A stretch of 64,000 bases of DNA from Hybos culiciformis (taxonomy: Eukaryota; Arthropoda; Insecta; Diptera; Hybotidae): positions 186,001-250,000 of the forward strand of contig CAXFZM010000209.1 in assembly GCA_964007475.1 (NCBI GenBank). Reading direction: 5' to 3'. Of the stretch, positions 37,178 to 46,555 are shown in pieces. The notes below the pieces were generated by a model. It had not been told where the DNA came from, ran no database searches, and saw only the letters and a program-made list of their open reading frames with translations. Both the position numbers and the translations under genes were made by a program. Each line of letters opens with the position of its first letter. Within the stretch, counting starts at the first letter, position 1.

Positions 37178-37480
37178 ATTAAATACTTACACTTATGTTG
37201 TACTATAATTATTGAAACTTTAATTGTAATTTATTTTTGAGAGAATAATAATACTGTGTATATATTTTGAAAAAATTAATAAATATAAAACACAAAAAAA
37301 CACAAAAAAAAGAAAAAAAAAAAAAAAAAATGTATGTATTTAATATTTTTTATATAAAACTTCTTTTAAGTTATCTGTATATAAATTTTTCTATTTTAAA
37401 CCTACAATTAGTTTTGTAAACTGTTGGTTTAAATCAAAAGATACAATAAATAAAATAAAAAAATAAAATAAAAATAAAAA
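37178..37480 (+). other. LINE copy 2 3' untranslated region and A-rich tail
   Basis: AT-rich non-coding end of copy 2 with an internal A run, AATAAA at 37445 and a TAAAA-type tail. It differs from copy 1 in A-run length and in CCTACAATT versus CCTAGAATT. Satellite resumes at 37481. Confidence 0.6.
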
Positions 37481-40400
37481 TATTTAGTATGAAAAAATCG
37501 CCTTTCGACTCTAGCTCAAAAACCAAAAAATATTTTCTAAAACAATTTTGTTTTAGATTAAAATTCATAAAATTACGCTTCTTTTGGCATTTAAAAAATT
37601 AAAATCGATGCACTGGTTCGCGAGCTATGAGCTCTCAAAGTTGAGAAAAAAATTTTACATATTTAGTATGGAAAAATCGCACTTCGACGGTTTTTAGGTT
37701 CTAGCTCAAAAACCAAAAAATATTTTCTAAAACAATTTTTTTTAGATTAAAATTCATAAAATTACGCTTCTTTTGGCATTTAAAAAATTAAAATCGATGC
37801 ACTGGTTCGCGAGCTATGAGCTCTCAAAGTTGAGAAAGAAAATTTTACATATTTAGTATGAAAAAATCGCCTTTCGACGGTTTTTAGGCTCTAGCTCAAA
37901 AACCAAAAAATATTTTCTAAAAAATTTTTTTTTAGATTAAAATTCATAAAATTATGCTTCTTTTGTAATTTAAAAAATTAAAATCGATGCACTGGTTCGC
38001 GAGCTATGAGCTCTCAAAGTTGAGAAAGAAAATTTTACATATTTAGTATGAAAAAATCGCCTTTCGACGGTTTTTAGGCTCTAGCTCAAAAACAAAAAAT
38101 ATTTTCTAAAACAATTTTTTTTTAGAAAAAAAAAAAATTCATAAAATTACGCTTCTTTTGGCGTTAAAAAAATTAAAATCGATGCACTGGTTCGCGAGCT
38201 ATGAGCTCTCAAAGTTGAGAAAGAAAATTTTACTTTTTTAGTATGAAAAAATCGCCTTTCGACGGTTTTTAGGCTCTAGCTCAAAAACCAAAAAATATTT
38301 TATAAAACAATTTTTTTTTAGATTAAAATTCATAAAATTACGCTTCTTTTGGCATTTAAAAAATTAAAATCGATGCATTGGTTCGCGAGCTATGAGCTCT
38401 CAAAGTTGTGAAAGAAAATTTTACATATTTAGAATGAAAAAATCGCCTTTCGACGGTTTTTAGGCTCTAGCTCAAAAACCAAAAAATATTTTCTAAAACA
38501 ATTTTTTTTTAGATTAAAATTCATAAAATTACGCTTCTTTTGGCATTTAAAAAATTAAAATCGATGCACTGGTTCGCGAGCTATGAGCTCTCAAAGTTGA
38601 GAAAGAAAATTTTACATATTTAGTATGAAAAAATCGCCTTTCGACGGTTTTTAGGCTCTAGCTTAAAAACCAAAAAATATTTTCTAAAACAATTTTTTTT
38701 TAGATTAAAATTCATAAAATTACGCTTCTTTTGGCATTTAAAAAATTCAAATCGATGCACCGGTTCGCGAGTATGAGCTCTCAAAGTTGAGAAACAAAAA
38801 TTTTACATATTTAGTATGAAAAAATCGCCTTTCGACGGTTTTTAGGCTCTAGCTCAAAAACCAAAAAATATTTTCTAAAACATTTTTTTTTTAGATTAAA
38901 ATTCATAAAATTATGCTTCTTTTGGCATTTAAAAAATTAAAATCGATGCACTGGTTCGCGAGCTATGAGCTCTCAAAGTTGAGAAAGAAAATTTTACATA
39001 TTTAGTATGAAAAAATCGCCTTTCGACGGTTTTTAGGCTCTAGCTGAAAAACCAAAAAATATTTTCTGAAACAATTTTTTTTTAGATTAAAATTCATAAA
39101 ATTATGCTTCTTTTGGCATTTAAAAAATTAAAATCGATGCACTGGTTCGCGAGCTATGAGCTCTCAAAGTTGAGAAAGAAAATTTTACATATTTAGTATG
39201 AAAAAAACGCCTTTCGACGGTTTTTAGGCTCTAGATCAAAAACCAAAAAATATTTTCTAAAACAATTTTTTTTAGATTAAAATTCACAAAATTACGCTTC
39301 TTTTGGCATTTAAAAAATTGAAATCGATGCACTGGTTCGCGAGCTATGAGCTCTCAAAGTTGAGAAAGAAAATTTTACATATTTAGTATGAAAAAATCGC
39401 CTTTCGACTCTAGCTCAAAAACCAAAAAATATTTTCTAAAACAATATTTTTTTAGATTAAAATTCATAAAATTACGCTTCTTTTGGCATTTAAAAAATTA
39501 AAATCGATGCACTCGTTCGCGAGCTATGAGCTCTCAAAGTTGAGAAAGAAAATTTTACATATTTAGTATGAAAAAATCGCCTTTCGACGGTTTTTAGGCT
39601 CTAGCTCAAAAACCAAAAAATATTTTCTAAAACAATTTTTTTTTAGAAAAAAAAAATTCATGAAATTACGCTTCTTTTGGCGTTAAAAAAATTAAAATCG
39701 ATGCACTGGTTCGCGAGCTATGAGCTCTCAAAGTTGAGAAAGAAAATTTTACTTTTTTAGTATGAAAAAATCGCCTTTCGACGGTTTTTAGGCTCTAGCT
39801 CAAAAAACAAAAAATATTTTATTAAACAATTTTTTTTTAGATTAAAATTCATAAAATTACGCTTCTTTTGGCATTTAAAAAATTAAAATCGATGCACTGG
39901 TTCGCGAGCTATGAGCTCTCAAAGTTGTGAAAGAAAATTTTACAAATTTAGTATGAAAAAATCGCCTTTCGACGGTTTTTAGGCTCTAGCTCAAAAACCA
40001 AAAAATATTTTCTAAAACAATTTATTTTAGATTAAAATTCATAAAATTACGCTTCTTTTGGCATTTAAAAAATTAAAATCGATGCACTGGTTCGCGAGCT
40101 ATGAGCTCTCAAAGTTGACAAAGAAAATTTTACTTTTTTAGTATGAAAAAATCGCCTTTCGACGGTTTTTAGGCTCTAGCTCAAAAACCAAAAAATATTT
40201 TCTAAAACAATTTTTTTTGGATTAAAATTCATAAAATTACGCTTCTTTTGGCATTTAAAAAATTAAAATCGATGCACTGGTTCGCGAGCTATGAGCTCTG
40301 AAAATTGAGAAAGAAAATTTTACATATTTAGTATGAAAAAGTCACCTTTCGACGGTTTTTAGCCTCTAGCTCAAAAACCAAAAAAATATTTTCTAAAAGA

Positions 40401-43400
40401 ATTTTTTTTTAGATTAAAGTTCATAAAATTACGCTTCTTTTGGCATTTAAAAAATTAAATTCGATGCACTCTCAAAGTTGAGAAAGAAAATTTTACATAT
40501 TTAGTACGAAAAAATCGCCTTTCGACGGTTTTTAGGCTCTAGCTCAAAAACCAAAAAATATTTTCTAAAACAATTTTTTTTTTAAGATTAAAATTCATAA
40601 AATTACGCTTCTTTTGGCATTAAAAAAATTAAAATGGATGCACTGGTTCGCGAGCTATGAGCTCTAAAAGTTGAGAAAGAAAATTTTACATATTTAGTAT
40701 GAAAAAATCGCCTTTCGACGGTTTTTAGGCTCTAGCTCAAAAACCAAAAAATATTTTCTAAAACAATTTTTTTTTAGATTAAAATTCATAAAATTACGCT
40801 TCTTTTGGCATTTAAAAAATTAAAATCGATGCACTGGTTCGCGAGCTATGAGCTCTCAAAGTTGAGAAAGAAAATTTGACATATTTAGTATGAAAAAATC
40901 GCCTTTCGACGGTTTTTAGGCTCTAGCTCAAAAACCAAAAAATATTTTATAAAACAATTTTTTTTTTAATTAAAATTCATAAAATTACGCTTGTTTTGGC
41001 ATTTAAAAAATTAAAATCGATGCACTGGTTCCCGAGCTATGAGCTCTCAAAGTTGAGAAAGAAAATTTTACATATTTAGTACGAAAAAATCGCCTTTCGA
41101 CGGTTTTTAGGCTCTAGCTCAAAAACCAAAAAACATATTTTAAAACAATTTTTTTTTTAGATTAAAATACATAAAATTACGCTTCTTTTGGCATTTAAAA
41201 AATTAAAGTCGATGCACTGGTTCGCGAGCTATGAGCTCTCAAAGTTGAGAAAGAAAATTTTACATATTTAGTATGAAAAAATCGCCTTTCGACGGTTTTT
41301 AGACTCTAGCTCAAAAACCAAAAAATATTTTCTAAAACAATTTTTTTTTAGATTAAAATTCATAAAATGATGCTTCTTTTGGCATTTAAAAAATTAAAAT
41401 CTATGCACTGGTTCGCGAGCTATGAGCTCTCAAAGTTGAGAAAGAAAATTTTACATATTTAGTATGAAAAAATCGCCTTTTGACTCTAGCTCAAAAACCA
41501 AAAAATATTTTCTAAAACAATTTTGTTTTAGATTAAAATTGATAAAATTACGCTTCTTTTGGCATTTAAAAAATTAAAATCGATGCACTGGTTCGCGAGC
41601 TCTCAAAGTTGAGAAAGAAAATTTTACATATTTAGTATGGAAAAATCGCCTTTCGACGGTTTTTAGGCTCTAGCTCAAAAACCAAAAAATATTTTTTAAA
41701 ACAATTTTTTTTTAGATTAAAATTCATAAAATTACGCTTCTTTTGGCATTTTAAAAAATTAAAATCGATGCACTGGTGCGCGAGCTATGAGCTCTCAAAG
41801 TTGAGAAAGAAAATTTTACATATTTAGTATGAAAAAATCGCCTTTCGACGGTTTTTAGGCTCTAGCTCAAAAACCAAAAAATATTTTCTAAAACAATTTT
41901 TTTTAGATTAAAATTCATAAAATTTTGCTTCTTTTGGCATTTAAAAAATTTAAATCGATGCACTGGTTCTCGAGCTATGAGCTCTCAAAGTTGAGAAAGA
42001 AAATTTTACATATTTAGTATGAAAAAATCGCCTTTCGAAGGTTTTTAGGCTCTAGCTCAAAAACCAAAAAATATTTTCTAAAACAATTTTTTTTTAGATT
42101 AAAATTCATAAAATTATGCTTCTTTTGGCATTTAAAAATTAAAATCTATGCACTGGTTCGCGAGCTATGAGCTCTCAAAGTTGAGAAAGAAAATTTTACA
42201 TATTTAGTATGAAAAAATCGCCTTTCGACGGTTTTTAGGCTCTAGCTCAAAAACCAAAAAAAAATTTTCTAAAACAATTTTTTTTAGATTAAAATTCACA
42301 AAATTACGCTTCTTTTGGCATTTAAAAAATTAAAATCGATGCACTGGTTCGCGAGCTATGAGCTCTCAAAGTTGAGAAAGAAAATTTTACATATTTAGTA
42401 TGAAAAAATCGCCTTTCGACTCTAGCTCAAAAACCAAAAAATATTTTCTAAAACAATTTTGTTATAGATTAAAATTCATAAAATTACGCTTCTTTTGGCG
42501 TTTAAAAAATTAAAATCGATTCACTGGTTCGCGAGATATGAGCTCTCAAAGTTGAGAAAGAAAATTTTACATATTTAGTATGGAAAAATCGCCTTTCGAC
42601 GGTTTTTAGGCTCTAGCTCAAAAACCTAAAAATATTTTCTAAAACAATTTTTTTTTAGATTAAAATTCATAAAATTACGCTTCTTTTGGCATTTAAAAAA
42701 TTTAAATCGATGCACTGGTTCGCGAGCTATGAGCTCTCAAAGTTGAGAAAGAAAATTTTAGATATTTAGTATGAAAAAATCGCCTTTCGACGGTTTTTAG
42801 GCTCTAGCTCAAAAACCAAAAAATATTTTCTAAAACAATTTTTTTTTAGATTAAAATTCATAAAATTACGCTTCTTTTGACATTAAAAAAATTAAAATCG
42901 ATGCACTGGTTCGCGAGCTATGAGCTCTCAAAGTTGAGAAAGAAAATTTTACTTTTTTAGTATGAAAAAATCGCCTTTCGACGGTTTTTAGGCTCTAGCT
43001 CAGAACAAAAAAAATATTTTATAAAACAATTTTTTTTTAGATTAAAATTCATAAAATTACGCTTCTTTTGGCATTTAAAAATTAAAATCGATGCACTGGT
43101 TCGCGAGCTATGAGCTCTCAAAGTTGAGAAAGAAAATTTTACATATTTAGTATGAAAAAATCGCCTTTCGACGGTTTTTAGGCTCTAGCTCAAAAACCAA
43201 AAAATATTTTCTAAAACAATTTTTTTTAGATTAAAATTCATAAAATTACGCTTCTTTTGGCATTTAAAAAATTAAAATCGATGCACTGGTTCGCGAGCTA
43301 TGAGCTCTCAAAGTTGAGTAAGAAAATTTTACTTTTTTAGTATGAAAAAATCGCCTTTCGACGGTTTTCAGGCTCTAGCTCAAAAACCAAAAAATATTTT

Positions 43401-46032
43401 ATAAAACAATTTTTTTTTAGATTAAAATTCATAAAATTACGCTTCTTTTGGCATTTAAAAAATTAAAATCGATGCACTGATTCGCCAGCTATGAGCTCTC
43501 AAAGTTGAGAAAGAAAATTTTACATATTTAGTATGAAAAAATCGCCTTTCGACGGTTTTTAGGCTCTAGCTCAAAAACCAAAAAATATTTTATAAAACAA
43601 TCTTTTTTTAGATTAAAATTCATAAAATTACGCTTCTTTTGGCATTTAAAAAATTAAAATCGAGGCACTGGTTCGCGAGCTATGAGGTCTCAAAGTTGAG
43701 AAAGAAAATTTTACATATTTAGTATGAAAAAATCGTCTTTCGACGGTTTTTAGGCCAAAAAAACCAAAAAATATTTTCTAAAACAATTTTTTTTTAGATT
43801 AAAATTCATAAAATTACGCTTCTTTTGGCATTTAAAAAATTAAAATCGATGCACTGGTTCGCGAGCTATGAGCTCTCAAAATTGAGAAAGAAAATTTTAC
43901 ATATTTAGTATGAAAAAATCACCTTTCGACGGTTTTTAGGCTCTATCTCAAAAACCAAAAAATATTTTCTAAAACAATTTTTTTTTAGATTAAAATTCAT
44001 AAAATTACGCTTCTTTTGGCATTTAAAAAATTAAAATCGATGCACTGGTTCGCGAGCTATGAGCTCTCAAAGTTGAGAAAGAAAATTTTACATATTTAGT
44101 ACGAAAAATCGCCTTTCGACGGTTTTTAGGCTCTAGCTCAAAAACCAAAAAATATTTTCTAAATGAATTATTTTTTACATTAAAATTCATAAAATTACGC
44201 TTCTTTTGGCATTTAAAAATTAAAATCGATGCACTGGTTCGCGAGCTATGAGCTCTCAAAGTTGAGAAAGAAAATTTTACATATTTAGTATGTAAAAATC
44301 GCCTTTCGACGGTTTTTAGGCTCTAGCTCAAAAACCAAAAAATATTTTATAAAACAATTTTTTTTTAGATTAAAATTCATAAAATTACGCTTCTTTTGGC
44401 ATTTAAAAATTAAAATCGATGCACTGGTTCGCGAGCTATGAGCTCTCAAAGTTGAGAAAGAAAATTTTACATATTTAGTATGAAAAAATCGCCTTTCGAC
44501 GGTTTTTAGGCTCTAGCTCAAAAACCAAAAAATATTTTATAAAACAATTTTTTTAGATTAAAATTCATAAAATTACGCTTCTTTTGGCATTTAAAAAGTT
44601 AAAATCGATGCACTGGTTCGCGAGCTATGAGCTCTCAAAGTTGAGAAAGAAAATTTTACATATTTAGTATGAAAAAATCGCCTTGCGACGATTTTTAGGC
44701 TCTAGCTCAAAAACCAAAAAATATTTTATAAAACAATTTTTTTAGATTAAAATTCATAAAATTACGCTTCTTTTGGCATTTAAAAAATTAAAATCGATGC
44801 ACTGATTCGCGAGCTATGAGCTCTCAAAGTTGAGAAAGAAAATTTTACATATTTAGTATGAAAAAATCGCCTTTCGACGGTTTTTAGGCTCTAGTTCAAA
44901 AACCAAAAAATATTTTCTAAAACAATTTTTTTTTAGATTAAAATTCATAAAATTACGCTTCTTTTGGCATTTAAAATCGATGCACTGGTTCGCGAGCTAT
45001 GAGCTCTCAAAGTTGAGAAAGAAACTTTTACATATTTAGTACGAAAAAATCGCCTTTCGACGGTTTTTAGGCTCTAGCTCAAAAACCAAAAAATATTTTC
45101 TAAAACAATTTTTTTTTAGATTAAAATTCATAAAATTACGCTTGTTTTGGCATTTAAAAAATTAAAATCGATGCACTTGTTCGCGAGCTATGAGCTCTCA
45201 AAGTTGAGAAAGAAAATTTTACATATTTAGTACGAAAAAATCGCCTTTCGACGGTTTTAGGCTCTAGCTCAAAAACCAAAAAACATATTTTAAAACAATT
45301 TTTTTTTTAGATTAAAATACATAAAATTACGCTTCTTTTGGCATTTAAAAAATTAAAGTCGATGCACTGGTTCGCGAGCTATGAGCTCTCAAAGTTGAGA
45401 AAGAAAATTTTACATATTTAGTATGAAAAAATCGCCTTTCGACGGTTTTTAGGCTCTAGCTCAAAAACCAAAAAATATTTTATAAAACAATTTTTTTTAG
45501 ATTAAAATTCATAAAATTACGCTTCTTTTGGCATTTAAAAAATTAAAATCGATGCACTGGTTCGCGAGCTATGAGCTCTCAAAGTTGAGAAAGAAAATTT
45601 TACATATTTAGTATGAAAAAATCGCCTTTCGACGGTTTTTAGGCTCTAGCTCAAAAACCAAAAAATATTTTATAAAACAATTTTTTTTTAGATTAAAATT
45701 CATAAAATTACGCTTCTTTTGGCATTTAAAAAATTAAAATCGATGCACTGGTTCGCGAGCTATGGGCTCTCAAAGTTGAGAAAGAAAATTTTACATATTT
45801 AGTATGAAAAAATCGCCTTTCGACGGTTTTTAGGCTCTAGCTCAAAAACCAAAAAATATTTTATAAAACAATTTTTTTTAGATTAAAATTCATAAAATTA
45901 TGCTTCTTTTCGCATTTAAAAAATTAAAATCTATGCACTGGTTCGCGAGCTATGAGCTCTCAAAGTTGAGAAAGAAAATTTTACATATTTAGTATGAAAA
46001 AAACGCCTTTCGACGGTTTTTAGGCTCTAGAT
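37481..46032 (+). repeat. Satellite block 3, second LINE to hAT element
   Basis: About 45 monomers, same orientation. The first 3 kb repeats the order of variants that follows the first LINE, with two additional monomers near 38340-38720. Those added monomers (GCATTGG, GTTGTGAAAG and AGAATG in one unit, then AGCTTAAAAACC) also occur in the same order at the very start of the window. Later landmarks are a core-deleted monomer near 40466, a 9-bp slippage deletion near 41600, CTCAGAACAAAA at 43000, a monomer with reduced A-stretch near 44972 and CATATTTTAAAAC at 45284. No gene is present. Confidence 0.96.
46025..46032 (+). repeat. hAT target-site duplication, left
   Basis: CTCTAGAT directly before the left inverted repeat, identical to 46548-46555. 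Eight bases is the length typical of hAT elements, and the T at position 2 and A at position 7 fit the nTnnnnAn preference of the Ac-type group. Satellite monomers elsewhere usually read CTCTAGCT here. Confidence 0.92.
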
Positions 46033-46048
46033 CAGAGATTCCCAACCT
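46033..46048 (+). repeat. hAT left terminal inverted repeat
   Basis: CAGAGATTCCCAACCT. It matches the complement of 46532-46547 at 13 of 16 positions; mismatches fall at positions 3, 4 and 6. Confidence 0.88.
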
Positions 46049-46098
46049 GGGGTCCATGGACCCCTTGGGGGTACGTTAACCAATTCTGAGAGGTACGT
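46049..46098 (+). promoter_or_regulatory. hAT subterminal region, possible transposase-binding motifs
   Basis: Next to the left inverted repeat is a perfect 16-bp palindrome, GGGGTCCATGGACCCC (46049-46064). Two GGTACGT motifs follow at 46070 and 46092. A third lies near the other end at 46485, with a related GGGGTACA at 46513. Short subterminal repeats are known transposase-binding sites in hAT elements; that role here is inferred. Confidence 0.5.
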
Positions 46099-46237
46099 GG
46101 AACTGTTCGTATTGAAAAAAATATATGTATATCCTTTTTACGGCTTACACATAATTTCAAAATCTAATTTTCTTTCCAAAATTTTGTGAATTGTGTATAA
46201 TTGTGTATATTTTAAAAAAGTATATTAAAACTCATAA

Positions 46238-46493
46238 CGAAATCTTAATGTCGATAATTGGATTAGAAACGCTTTCACAATTTCATTAGACAAGATTGTT
46301 GACACTGATAATGATAACGCAAAAGATGAACCCATTCACTTGAGAAACAACATGAAAACTCGCAGTGATTTTGAAACAATGATGCTAGATCAATTTCGGT
46401 GCTAACAAAGCGAGGCGTATCTAATCAACGTGCGTTAAAATTTTTTATTCCGTTTGTTATAACCTGTATGCACTCTTTTTTAGGGGTACGTAA
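46238..46493 (+). pseudogene. hAT transposase C-terminal remnant, frameshifted
   Basis: The first open segment (46238-46402, ended by TAA at 46403) includes WIRNAF followed by an acidic and polar stretch. A second segment, shifted by one base and readable from about 46399, includes ALKFFIPFV. In SCAND3/ZBED-like hAT transposases a WIRNPF motif is followed after about 50 residues by AL-x-x-L-x-PF-x-T before the dimerisation and catalytic-glutamate end. The order and spacing match, but the CE-x-x-FS signature is not intact. An apparent open frame continuing to 46599 merely runs out through the inverted repeat into satellite. The sequence is a fossil with no expected function. The similarity is from memory of the family pattern. 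Confidence 0.5.
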
Positions 46494-46531
46494 AGATTCA
46501 AATCATTATCAAGGGGTACAAATATTTCAAA

Positions 46532-46547
46532 AGGTTGGGAACCATTG
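46532..46547 (-). repeat. hAT right terminal inverted repeat
   Basis: Reads AGGTTGGGAACCATTG on the plus strand; its complement CAATGGTTCCCAACCT pairs with the left end. Confidence 0.88.
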
Positions 46548-46555
46548 CTCTAGAT
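46548..46555 (+). repeat. hAT target-site duplication, right
   Basis: CTCTAGAT, a perfect copy of 46025-46032. The satellite continues CAAAAACC immediately afterwards. Confidence 0.92.

Larger units (their letters stand above)
35111..37480 (+). mobile_element. CR1/Jockey-group LINE, internally deleted, copy 2
   Basis: Second copy of the same element with identical satellite junctions (TTTTACA on the left, TATTTAGTATG on the right), the same internal ORF2 deletion and the same tail. By eye it differs from copy 1 by roughly seven or eight substitutions plus length changes in homopolymer runs. Identical junctions and flanks mean it arose by duplication of the surrounding satellite unit, not by a new retrotransposition. 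Confidence 0.88.
46033..46547 (+). mobile_element. Non-autonomous hAT-superfamily element (515 bp)
   Basis: DNA transposon inserted in one satellite monomer. The ends are CAGAGATTCCCAACCT and, on the opposite strand, CAATGGTTCCCAACCT (13 of 16 match), the widespread GGTTCCCAACC-type hAT terminus. It is flanked by perfect 8-bp CTCTAGAT duplications. Removing the element and one duplication restores CTCTAGATCAAAAACC, which is present uninterrupted in paralogous units at 31190 and 39229. Inside are subterminal GGTACGT repeats and a decayed piece of transposase C-terminus on the plus strand, with no intact transposase. It therefore looks like an internally deleted, non-autonomous copy mobilised by a relative elsewhere. 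Confidence 0.92.

Noticed and set aside
35111..37480. Second LINE as an independent, target-specific insertion
   Set aside because: Identical junctions, identical internal deletion and matching satellite variants for kilobases on both sides are explained by one insertion followed by duplication.
44023..44259. Recurring 78-codon minus-strand open frames (also at 51339, 57025 and 60637)
   Set aside because: They are translations of satellite that stay open only because local 1-2 base deletions bring neighbouring monomers into frame; the peptide begins and ends with the same monomer-derived segment.
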